Source: Rachicladosporium sp. CCFEE 5018 (Eukaryota; Ascomycota; Dothideomycetes; Cladosporiales; Cladosporiaceae). Taken from it: a stretch of 11,718 nt of DNA. This document shows positions 1-8,500 of this stretch, piece by piece. Numbering within the stretch: the stretch's first letter is position 1; each line of letters starts with the position of its first letter. The stretch spans positions 1,186,104-1,197,821 of the forward strand of contig KZ111141.1 in assembly GCA_002077045.2 (NCBI GenBank). The letters run 5' to 3'. The position numbers and the translations under genes are program-made. The notes under the pieces are model-generated. The model was not told the origin of the DNA. It was given only the letters and a program-made list of their open reading frames with translations, and did no database searches.

Positions 1-1061
1 ACATGCACCTCCAACTTCCCCGCCTCAATCTGCTCCACCAACTGCTGCAGCGGCGTGTTCATAAAGTCCTCCGGTCCACCAGAATAAGCCGTCAGCTTCA
101 CACCAGTAGGAATAGCTTCCATCGGCGAGAACTCCGGGAGCGCCCAACTATTGCCCACGATACCCGTCATGCACACCGTACCGCCCGGCGCGACACACTG
201 CAGCGAGTCGAGCAGGCTGGTCGTGCCGACTAGCTCGAGGACTTTATTGACACCCGCACCGCCAGTCAGCTGCTTGACGTCTTTCGCGATGGAGCCGGAG
301 TCTACGATCACGTCGTCCACGCCTTTGCTGAGCAGGAAGTCTTTCTTGCCCGCGCTCCGGCTTGTGGCTATGACTTTGCAGCCCAAGTTCTTGGCCAGAC
401 CTGTTGCGGCGAGGCCGATGCTTGTGGTGCCGCCGCGGACGAGGAGGATGTCGGTTTTCTGGAGGTCGAGGGCGCGGAAGAGCGAGCCGTAGGCTGTTTG
501 GAACATTTCTGCGCAGGCTCCGAGGGTGGCCCAGGGGAGAGTGGTGCGAAGGGGTTGGACTTGCTTGGCGGGCACGGTGGTGTACTCGGCCTGGACTACA
601 AGGTCAGAGATTACTTCATGGAACAAAGTAAGGGAGCGCTGTACGTAGCCTCCATCAAACGCCCTGCCCATGTCGCCCATCGCTGTGGCGACTACTGTCC
701 CTTTCTGGAATTCCCCGGATGGTGCATCTTCAACTATCCCGGTCGCTGATGATTATGTTTAGCCTCGCCGCGATGTCCTTGTGCGACCGACTGGGGTCCT
801 CACCTTCGATACCTAAGATGCGAGGGAACTTTACATTCGGGCTATCCCCTCGGCGAGTGAAGAGCTCGCTGCGGTTCAGACCGAAGGCCTTGTTGCGGAT
901 GAGGACCCAACCTGGCTTGGGCTTGGGGATCGGCCGCTGCAAAAGGTCAGTACTGGCCCTCTGGTCGTTACAGGATGGGTACTCGATAACACCTCTTCGA
1001 TCTTGAGCACTTCAGGCCCGCCAGCTTCGTAGATGACCACTGCTTTCATCTGGGCACTCAT
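1..1061 (-). CDS. Quinone oxidoreductase-like MDR dehydrogenase, zinc-free; 3' end cut by window edge
   Basis: Predicted NADPH:quinone oxidoreductase / zeta-crystallin-like medium-chain reductase, probably cytosolic, reducing quinones or enones with NADPH. My model is complement(join(<1..590, 645..745, 804..936, 993..1061)), 297 residues visible. The start is the ATG at 1061; a second ATG four codons later, at 1049, is also possible. The N-terminus (MKAVVIYEAGGPEVLKIEE) and ILGIEATGIVE, formed across intron 2, are typical of the family's GroES-like domain. The nucleotide-binding loop GGTTSIG is at about residues 154-160. I see no cysteine cluster for structural zinc and no catalytic-zinc ligands, which fits the quinone reductase branch rather than alcohol dehydrogenases. 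Introns are 56, 58 and 54 nt. The third has no stop and a length divisible by three; removing it gives DGGYAEYTTVPA, as in the family. Relatives are about 330-350 aa, so roughly 35-50 C-terminal residues lie beyond the edge. It is transcribed away from the regulator at 1586. Family call is firm; substrate unknown. Confidence 0.9.
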
Positions 1062-1410
1062 TAGCACCTATCCGTGGGCATGCACAAGGCAGTGGACCTA
1101 CTGCCATGCTGAGGGACGAGCGATGACTGGGGGTCCGGTAATATATGTGGTCAGGAGTGTAATGCGAGAAAAGGCGAAGTGGGAATTTGCGAGCCTTGAG
1201 CATCAGTCGACATGCAATACTGGACGAGCGGCGTTGTCCTTATAAGAAGAGATTGTGATCCCATAGTTTTGTAAGCTCCATGGCGACCCTTTCAGCTAGG
1301 TTCAGCCATTGGGGCGGGACTCTGTCGCTCGACGCAGGTCGACCGGTAACATGCTGCAGCCACACTCGGTTGTACCACAATTGAACCTTTTGGCATTCAC
1401 AGCTGACATC

Positions 1411-1430
1411 ATTTCCAATGATTTCCAATG
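1411..1430 (+). repeat. Tandem perfect 10-mer carrying two CCAAT boxes
   Basis: ATTTCCAATG occurs twice, head to tail. It places CCAAT pentamers at 1415-1419 and 1425-1429, exactly 10 bp apart (about one helical turn), and about 155-175 bp upstream of the regulator's ATG. CCAAT is the core site of the fungal CCAAT-binding (Hap) complex. The role in this promoter is inferred from position only. Confidence 0.5.
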
Positions 1431-1523
1431 CATTAGAGCGCAATCAGTATGCACGCCAGAAGTCTAGCAAGGATGCTGCATACGAACGCGGTTCAGCGAA
1501 TCGCTACAAAGCAAAGAGCTCGG

Positions 1524-1544
1524 AAGCTTCGCAGCTCGAAGCTT
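1524..1544. promoter_or_regulatory. 8-bp inverted repeat just upstream of the regulator start
   Basis: AAGCTTCG (1524-1531) and CGAAGCTT (1537-1544) are perfect inverted copies separated by 5 nt. They end 41 nt before the ATG of the Zn2Cys6 gene, so the element probably lies in the 5' leader or core promoter. It could form a hairpin in RNA or bind a dimeric protein. No matching regulator site is known to me. Confidence 0.35.
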
Positions 1545-1585
1545 AATCACCTTCTCGAGACAGCTCACGACTCAGCTGAACAAAA

Positions 1586-3414
1586 ATGCAAGCCGCGGGT
1601 GTCGGGTTCGCAGGTGGTCTGATACCTAGGAGAGCGCACAAGAAGAGCAAGAATGGATGCAGGACTTGCAAGGTGCGGAAAGTGAAGGTGAGAGGTTCCC
1701 GAAAGCTCCCCAATGGGCACGTACTCAAGGCTAGCAGTGTGATGAGCGACGTCCCCTGTGTCGCAACTGCGAACGCCACTTCGTCAACATTGTCGAATGT
1801 GATTTTGAGGGTCATGTTACGGTATTGCAGCAGGCTGGCGAGGCGTCGAGTATCGTGCCTGCGCCTGTGCCTGTCGTTTCGGCAGACATACAAGCTCCAC
1901 CCAACACAGCTATAGGTCTCGTTGGACGACAAGCCGAGCCCCTAGGAATTGCTCCTGCTGTCGCAAGTGGCCGACTCGATCCTTTCAATGCTCGGCCACG
2001 TACCAATGTAGCCAATTTTAGTGTCGACGCTCTTATGAGCCACTGTGAGTCAATGATCTCCAACACGAGCGTGCTACGAAGCAGCAATTGACACCGTCAG
2101 ATCTGACCGACTTTGCCTACCGCTCTTTTCCCATCTATGCCAGTCGGCCGCTTATTGAACTATGGTGGCCCTTCGTACGCGAGGACGAGCTGACATTCCA
2201 CGTGACTCTACTGCTGAGTAGTATAGACCTCGAGAAGCTACAGACCGGTAGTGAGAGCATCCGGACACGCGAGCTACTAGACCAGTGCTTGCAATTACTC
2301 AATCAAAGGGTTGCAGATCCAGTCGCTGGTGTGAGCGACCACACGATCGTCAGCATCGCCTGCTTAGCCGCTGTGGAGCATGATAAGGACAACATGAAAG
2401 GTAAACTTACCACATTGCGACATAGTTGTCCACGCTGACGATTGCAGCGCTGTCCATGCACACAGCCGGCCTCAAGCAAGCCGTCGGCATCCGTGGTGGC
2501 CTGGAAGCGATTCGGAGCACATGTTCAATGACAGCGAACTTCATCTTCTGGATCTCCATGATTTCGACACACGAGCCCTCACTCCTGCAACTCGGATACG
2601 GTGATCTGCACAACCCTCCTCGATGGTTCCACGAACGAGAAGCACAGCCCCTACTCACACACTCCGGCAACTTCGTCGATCTGCTAGACTTCGGAGTGGA
2701 TGTGCCGACTGCGAACCTTCTTCGAGAGATTCAGCGACTGACGAAGCTGTACACCACAGCTCTTGATGGCGAGCCGGCTGAGGAGGCGACAAATATACTC
2801 AGTCACCTCTGCTCTGTGATCGATTCCTTGTTCCAGCTCAGTCGAGAGCAGACAATGGATGCCGTCATTCCTGGTCTATCGCAAAGTTGTCGCTTAGCAG
2901 GTTGTCTGCATATCCTGACTCCCATGAGCGTGAGTTTTCTAGGTTTCACCGAATTTCTCTCGCCTTTCTCTTGCCCTGCACTGACTCAAGCGCGCAGGGC
3001 TACTTCCCAAACCCCACCCTTATGTTGCACACCCTCGTTCGAGATCTGAAGTCTTCCCTCACCCAGGTCCTGTCCTCTCTCGCTGGCCGATCCACCCATC
3101 TGCTTCTATGGCTTCTCGCCGTAGGTGGCATTACCGCACACTCGATGCCCGAGCGCAGCTGGTTTGTCGGCCACCTAGTCGTTGCGATCACGGATCTGGA
3201 CATTAGTAATTGGGATCGCTTCAGAGAGTACCTCGTTGCACTTGCGTTCCACGACAACTTCTGCGACATCAGCTTTCAGGCATTGTGGGTCGAGGTCGAG
3301 AGGAAGAGAGCGACTCTAGATCCAGTACGTGAGCAACATTTCGAAGGCTGGTGTAGTGCGCAGGTCGAGGAAGGTAGCGCCAGAGTTCGTGAAGTAGGCA
3401 TCCGAGTCCGCTGA
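1586..3414 (+). CDS. Zn(II)2Cys6 fungal transcription factor
   Basis: Predicted nuclear DNA-binding regulator. My model is join(1586..1687, 1738..2044, 2101..2400, 2448..2929, 2998..3414), 535 aa, with introns of 50, 56, 47 and 68 nt, all GT-AG. The start ATG follows AAAA. The binuclear zinc cluster spans residues 25-55: Cys25, 28, 35, 42, 45 and 55, that is CX2CX6CX6CX2CX9C, introduced by the usual KNGCRTCKVRKVKC stretch. Intron 1 falls exactly before the third cysteine, so the motif is seen only after splicing. The last spacing (9) is slightly longer than the common 6-8. Residues about 137-500 resemble the fungal-specific C-terminal regulatory domain (Fungal_trans_2 type): a WWPF segment, then MHTAGLKQAVGIRGGLEA across intron 3, then helical segments. 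A proline/alanine-rich linker occupies about residues 60-130. Targets are unknown; the divergent oxidoreductase and convergent SDR are candidates by position only. Confidence 0.9.
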
Positions 3415-3687
3415 AATGATGCTGCGCGCTGAGTCGGAATTATGTTCATGAGCGGCATTGAACGTTGACAGCTCGAATTTCGGACAACCTGTACTCCATC
3501 AATAGACTAGTCAGACGACCTAGGGTGGCGACAATCGCTTCACGCGCTCAAAGTAGGATTTCGTACAGGCCATTCTATCATAGCTAAGTCAGTCAATCGT
3601 CCAGAAGGTCACTGTTGTGACACATGTACGATAGATACGAGATCTGAGCTGCCGAAGATGGCTAGCGATCTGATGATCGGGACTGCT
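3415..3687. other. Convergent 3' intergenic spacer
   Basis: This 273-bp stretch lies between the stop of the regulator and the predicted stop of the facing SDR gene, and probably holds both 3' UTRs. I see no gene or clear polyadenylation signal. A short inverted repeat (GTCAC, 4 nt, GTGAC) lies at 3608-3621. If the last SDR intron is retained, the SDR frame stays open down to 3609. Confidence 0.5.
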
Positions 3688-4750
3688 CTACTTGATCTGC
3701 CATCCAGCTCCCTAGACCTCGTCAGCATGCTATCAGGGCCACGTATTTGCATCGTACTTACGTGCTTTACGTGCTGCAAATGTACCCTTAGCCTTTCTGT
3801 CGGCTCGTCGCCCAGCCATGTCCCCATCGTTGCGTCGATGCCCGACAGAAAATCCCAACCTCTCCCTTCCTCGACGTATATGCCTTTGCCCCACATCTCC
3901 GGTCCAGCGACTTGCACATTCACGATGTGTCTAGCGACGTGTGCAGGCGTATTGATTGCTTGTCCAGTGGCGCGGAATGAGTCGATGATCGAGATCGTCA
4001 TCTGGCTGTCCACTATGCCTGGGCAGATGGCATTGATGCGCACGTTCTCGCGATCGTGAAACAAGAGCCGAGTTGTGCGGAGGAGGCCGAGGATTCCATG
4101 TTTACTGCACTGCGATATAGTTCAGTCGGATGCCTCTCATTCGGGTCTGTTGGTGCAGTAGCCGTACCTGGTAGGTATATAAACCAGGAGAGTCGCGGAA
4201 ACCGGCCGCGCTGCTAATCAGGGTAATGCTCTTGTCGTCACCGGGTACACGCTTCTCTCGCAGATAGACCAAAGCGATCCGGGTGAAGTACAGCGTACCA
4301 AGGAGGTTTATTTGGATGACCTGGTCAGTGTCCGGAGTCTCGACACTCTCGAGTGTGAGGTTTGGGTCGAACCAAGCGCCGCGCTCGAGTATCCCTGCAT
4401 TGGCTACGGCATGATCGATACGACTGTACTTCTTCAAGGCGGTCTTGAAGAGGGTGATGTTGTCAGAATACTTGGACGCGTCCATGGGGACGAACACCGG
4501 CGCGTTGGAGACGCCGGCGAAGGAGTCCACGAATGCCTTGCCAGCAGCTTCATCGTAGTCCCCGAACACGACGAAGGCGCCGGCGTTGGTCAGGTATTGG
4601 ACTGTGGACGCGCCAATGCCATTTGCACCGCCTAGACATGGTCAGTAGTGAGCATCAGATCCGGTATGTTCGTCAGCCACCAGTCAAGACCACTACTTTG
4701 TCCTTAAGCTCCCGGAATCTCGTTTCTTCAACCTCGACTTTGTTCGACAT
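3688..4750 (-). CDS. Short-chain dehydrogenase/reductase (classical SDR)
   Basis: Predicted NAD(H)-dependent oxidoreductase acting on an alcohol or ketone substrate, similar to 15-hydroxyprostaglandin-dehydrogenase-like fungal SDRs. My model is complement(join(3688..3711, 3762..4109, 4168..4631, 4681..4750)), 301 aa, with introns of 50, 58 and 49 nt. The cofactor motif TGGANGIG (residues 23-30) is rebuilt across intron 1. Asp48 at the end of the second strand (FGDYD) suggests NAD over NADP. NAG is at 101-103, the catalytic Ser at about 163-164 (LISSAAG), and Tyr177-x3-Lys181 is created by splicing intron 2 (YQCSK). ICPG follows, as in the family. No signal peptide is visible. The last intron has a strong GTAAGT donor and a GCTGAC branch motif; splicing to the TAG at 3712-3714 gives a 24-nt exon ending GAGWQIK. 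Without it the frame reads on to 3609. Catalytic core is certain; the exact C-terminus is less so. Confidence 0.88.
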
Positions 4751-5888
4751 TACAGATCGCGTAGGACCGTACCCGCTTTGGCCTGAAAGCGTTCAGCCGT
4801 TCTTGCAGCGCCACCTCAGAAGCCGAGAGTCCAGATCTCAGGTCCGGTCGTGAAAAATTTAAGGTGTCCTCGTGCAGAACTATACAGGTCAGCGTACACG
4901 CAGTGCTGGGCAGCGTGAGGGAGTGTACAGTGCTGGTGGACTACAAGAGACAGCTACAGTACGTCCACCGTCCAATCTTTTGCAGCCTTCGTACTGAGGA
5001 GCAATGCCAATCTTGTCCTCGGATAGACCAGCTGTGTTCCCCGCATCGCATGTGTCCAGTCATGGTCCTCATGGGCGTCTCGTATTGCTGGACATGCGGC
5101 CGTGTATTTGTACCATCTCAAGCACGACATCAGTCTGGAAGCCTGCGCCAACCCCTTGTGTGGCCACTGATGTTCCCGACTTCGTGAAGCGCGCGTGGTC
5201 GCTTCCTATGACGGACGGGGCCGTAGGATTGCCTGCCACACCGCTTGGACTCGCGCTTTCGCCACATCGTGAACAGGTCCCCAGCCTGGTGATGTTGACG
5301 TGTTGCTCCATTGACAAGTGATGGGCTGCGATTGCCCCGACGACTCGTGAATGGCGATTCATGGAGCCGTGTTCGCCAGACAAAAGGTCACGCTTTCCGG
5401 GATTGGACGCGAGCGCGAGCTTTCGTCCAACGATAAGGAGAGCTGAGCGATCGGATGAGGAGCGTTGAAGCCGAGGCGCAGCATCTAAGCGAGCCCGGGC
5501 ACGAGGATATGGAGCAATCCAAACTTTACTAGGGCTTTCCGCGCCGGGGAAAGTTGCGCCGGGGGAACTTCGTGGTTGTGCCGTAGCGATATGCGAGCTG
5601 AGCGCCACAGGTTCACAACAAGCAAGCTCCGCGATACACAATGGTATGTCCACATGATGCAGTAGAGAAGTGGCCCTGTGGCTCCAGTATAAGTGGACAG
5701 CAGTCTCGCCAGGTCAGTTCCAGTGCTCATTTTCATGCTCCAAACATCTCAGCACATCACAAGTAACACAACAACCCCTTTGACCGCAAAAGCTGCTCTA
5801 TTCCATCACTGAAGCGCTTACCGCTCACGATACTGTACATCGAGTCCTCGCTTCGACAGGCACGAGAAGGCGACTTGCACACCTCACG
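4751..5888. other. 1.1 kb intergenic region with divergent promoters; no recognised gene
   Basis: The SDR (leftward) and the Rossmann protein (rightward) start at its ends, so both promoters should lie here. I recognise no protein. The longest open frame, minus strand 5069-5653 (194 codons), has no known motif, no membrane segment and no sensible splice partners. A second minus frame, from the ATG at 5736 to 5485 (83 codons), has a hydrophobic stretch around residues 18-45 but no family likeness. Plus-strand frames at 4864-5187 and 5004-5321 overlap these and are equally unconvincing. Visible elements are a CGG-N6-CCG site at 5212-5223, of the kind Zn2Cys6 dimers can bind, and a 15-bp tandem repeat at 5541-5570. 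A small lineage-specific gene or decayed gene cannot be excluded. Confidence 0.5.
5541..5570. repeat. Two-copy 15-bp tandem repeat
   Basis: Two adjacent 15-mers beginning GCGCCGGGG (5541-5555 and 5556-5570) match at 13 of 15 positions. They lie about 320 bp upstream of the Rossmann-protein start and within an otherwise gene-free gap. They could be a GC-rich protein-binding site or a simple slippage duplication. Confidence 0.45.
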
Positions 5889-6554
5889 ATGAAGGTTCTC
5901 ATCACAGGAGCCACTGGAACCGTCGGAGGCGGTGCACTCAGATCCGCGCTGTCTCACCCCGCGATAACCACGGTCTTCGTCCTCTCACGTCGAGAGCTCG
6001 CCTTCACCCACCCGAAGCTCAAAGTAATAATCAAGACCGATTACAAGACTTACACGCCAACGGAGCTCGAGCAGCTACAAGGAGTCTCAGCCTGCATCTG
6101 GGCACTCGGCGCTCCAACGGGGGGGATGGAAATTCACACGCTAGTGCCTCGCGTGGCACGAGATGCTTTCTTTGAACACCTAGCACCAACGATTCCTGGC
6201 GGTGGCCCCTTCACCTTTGTACTCACAAGCGGTCTTCTGGTCGTTCGGGACCAGGAGCGATGGCTTCCTGGTTTCTTGAAGCCTCTTCAGGTTCGTGGGA
6301 AGGTCGAAGGGGAGTTTGTGGAGTTCGAGAAGCAGCATGAGGGGAAGTGGAGAACGATGGTGGCCCGACCTGCTTCAGTCCTCAAGGAGGGAAAGACGAG
6401 CATGCTGCCGTATCGTCTCCAGATCGATTCATCGGCATTGGGTGCTGCTTTAGTGGCACTCGCAACCAGCAAAGACAGCAAGGGACGTACGCTTGAGAAC
6501 CTGGAATTAAGAGAGGTCGGACAGAAAGCACTTGCGGGTCAGCCAGCAAAGTGA
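5889..6554 (+). CDS. Atypical SDR-like NAD(P)-binding Rossmann protein, NmrA/HIM1-type
   Basis: Single-exon gene of 221 aa. The start at 5889 places an adenine at -3 and puts the dinucleotide-binding motif at the very N-terminus, as in this family: MKVLITGATGTVGGG with GATGTVG at residues 7-13. The following strand ends in SRR (FVLSRREL), a pattern compatible with NADP preference. A conserved-looking FVLTSG segment sits near residue 115, followed by VRGKVEGEFVEFEK and VARPASVLKEG, as in fungal nucleoside-diphosphate-sugar-epimerase-like or HTATIP2/HIM1-type proteins. I do not see a Tyr-x3-Lys catalytic pair at the usual place, so it may be a redox sensor or a reductase with altered chemistry. 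No signal peptide or transmembrane segment. Its stop lies 97 bp from the facing aminotransferase stop. Fold is confident; activity unknown. Confidence 0.85.
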   Translation: MKVLITGATGTVGGGALRSALSHPAITTVFVLSRRELAFTHPKLKVIIKTDYKTYTPTELEQLQGVSACIWALGAPTGGMEIHTLVPRVARDAFFEHLAPTIPGGGPFTFVLTSGLLVVRDQERWLPGFLKPLQVRGKVEGEFVEFEKQHEGKWRTMVARPASVLKEGKTSMLPYRLQIDSSALGAALVALATSKDSKGRTLENLELREVGQKALAGQPAK

Positions 6555-6651
6555 AGAAGGGTCTAGGACGCAGTAGAACTTTCAGCAGTCGGTAATGCTA
6601 GTCGTCATTCTCAGGTCGTCACAACAGCCTCGGAAACCCACAATTGCTGTC

Positions 6652-8500
6652 CTACTCGCTAATCGCGGAGTTCCCTCCCACAGCACCTCCGAACGCGTTG
6701 TGCTTCTTTAGTATTCTTTCAATACCATCAAGGCCGAGCTTTAATGTCTCGAGCTTGAAGCAGATGTCAGTCCCTGGTCCAATTTAGATATTTGGGAGGA
6801 TGCTTACCTTCGGTCCGTAGCTGACTCTCACAAAGTGGTGACAAGGACTGTCGAACAGATCTCTCCTCTTGCTGGGGTTCAGGTCGAAAAAGATACCAGG
6901 CACCACAATCACCTTCTCCTCCAAGCACGCAGTGAAGAAATTCAGCCCATCGTTGATCTCCTTCGGAAGCTTCTCCAGGTTCAGCCACAGGTAGAACGTC
7001 GAGTCCGGTGTGTAGTCAAGCTTGAAACCCATGTCTTTCAATCGCTTCACCACGTAGTCTCGCTTGTCACGGAAGTGATGCTGTAGTGCTTTCATCTCCT
7101 GGCGGACCTTCGTCGGCTCAAGCATGGGAATCGCAGCTTCCTGGAAGGGCACATTGGTGCCGCCATCGAGGTATGAGCCGCAAGATCCTATAGCCTTGAT
7201 GAACTCCTTCGGACCGACAGTCCAAGCGACACGCCAGCCTGGGAGCCGGAAGCGCTTCGTGAGACCATCGATGATGAGCACATCGTCCTCGTCAACCTTT
7301 ACATTCACGTCAGTAATGCGTGGAAGGAGTGATCCTTCACCGATTTATGCTTACATCTTCGATATTGTCGGCTGCGGAAACAACAGTCCCATCACAGTCA
7401 GTGGTGTAATTGTATCCACCATAGAACTCATCCATGATCAGTGTCGCGCGATCACGTGCAATGTCCTGGATCTTCGCTAATTCTGGATTGGACATCATAC
7501 GGCCGGTCGGGTTGCGCGGATTGCTCGTCAGGATCACACTAGTACCTCTGGAGATCTCGTCCGCAATCTTCTCAGCATGGATGTGGTATTCATTTTCCCT
7601 CCTGAGCGGGATAGGGATCGCAGCAAAGTTCTTAAACAGCGAGAGCATCTCGTTGTACGCAGTGTAGTCGGGGATGAAGAAGCCTAGATATGCGTTGCCC
7701 AAGACAGCTGCAATGCGGATCAGTCCAGCGCGGCCTCCGGGCACGATGCAGACGTTCTCCCAGGTGTACTTGGAGTCCTTGCCCTTGCGATGGTGGTCAT
7801 TGTAGAGATTCGCCACTGCTTCGCGCAGTGGCTTAATGCCCGCCGTGGGGCCGTACTCGCGACCGGACATGGAGACATCTATGTGGTGCGGGCGCTCAAA
7901 GGACCCTGCAATGTCATCGTCGACTTCTGGAGCGCCTTGGCCCAGATTGGCCCAAGATGATGGATCGTCCAGGAAGCCATGTTCGTAAGCGCGCTCGGTC
8001 GTCCAGACTACGCCCGTGCTGGCTCTAGAAGGATCAAGACCAGCATGTGGTTTGTGGCCCTCGTGAGCGCCACGGAATTGACGATGGACGGACGAGTTGG
8101 CCTCTGCATCGCCTATCGTCAGCACACGTCTCTTCCTGATCATGGCGAACAGGCCACCCAGCAAACTATCTAATGCTCTGGGCATACGTATCAAGCAAGG
8201 AGGCTGAAGGTCCTGCAGGGCGGAGACATGCAATCTCAGTAAGTACATGTATGTGCTTGCAATCCCACTGCCCGCCAGCCGTCTCTAGGTTTGCTAATCA
8301 CAATATTTGCCAACGCCAGCCCCTGTGAGAAGCAATGACGGCCACCAAGTCCAGTCATACTTTTGGGAACCCAGATTGTGCGTCGTGTTCGACTTACCGT
8401 TTGCTGTAATGGGTTTGGCAGTTGAAAATCGCCGGTCTCGCGGTGGCTGCGAGTGGCCATCTGAGTGTGTCCCTGAAGAAGCTGTCTGCACCGAAGCCAT
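6652..8500 (-). CDS. PLP-dependent class I/II aminotransferase
   Basis: Predicted fold-type I aminotransferase transferring an amino group between an amino acid and a 2-oxo acid. My model is complement(join(6652..6753, 6808..7296, 7355..8103, 8398..8500)), 480 aa. Active-site features: NPRNPTG at 229-235, Asp259 and Tyr262 in MDEFYGGY (pyridine nitrogen and O3' contacts), Schiff-base Lys298 in DGLTKRF followed by LPGWRVAW, and Arg441 in HHFVRVSYGP for the substrate carboxylate. The segment ANLGQGAPEV and EYGPTAGIKPLREAVANLYN match the substrate-side N-terminal region. The 54- and 58-nt introns (GTAAGC donors, ACTGAC branch motifs) restore continuous protein. The first intron would be 294 nt with a GTAAGT donor; it joins a Ser-rich N-terminal exon starting at ATG 8500 in correct phase. 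An alternative in-frame start at ATG 8248 gives 494 aa. Core is certain, N-terminus uncertain, substrate unknown. Confidence 0.9.

Larger units (their letters stand above)
1062..1585. promoter_or_regulatory. Divergent promoter region between oxidoreductase and Zn2Cys6 regulator
   Basis: This 524-bp gap separates two divergently transcribed genes and should hold both promoters. I see no convincing gene: the open frame at 1240-1443 on the minus strand has no recognisable domain and no splice partner. Notable elements are a perfect tandem 10-mer carrying two CCAAT boxes (1411-1430), a reverse CCAAT (ATTGG) at 1308-1312 next to a GGGGCGGG tract, an inverted repeat at 1524-1544, and an AT-rich ATATAT motif near 1141. 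A shared promoter might co-regulate the pair, but nothing in the sequence proves it. Confidence 0.55.

Noticed and set aside
1240..1443. 67-codon minus-strand open frame in the promoter gap
   Set aside because: Short, no domain likeness, and it overlaps the paired CCAAT element of a likely promoter.
2088..2438. Regulator exon 3 as a separate gene, or the regulator as frameshifted pseudogene
   Set aside because: The apparent frame changes at about 2045-2100 and 2401-2447 are fully explained by GT-AG introns of 56 and 47 nt that restore one continuous protein.
3608..3621. GTCAC-TGTT-GTGAC hairpin as a terminator
   Set aside because: Five-bp stems occur often by chance, and fungal mRNA ends do not depend on such hairpins.
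5069..5653. 194-codon minus-strand open frame as a coding gene
   Set aside because: No recognisable motif, no splice partner, and several other frames are also open across the same GC-rich stretch. Kept only as a finding to check.
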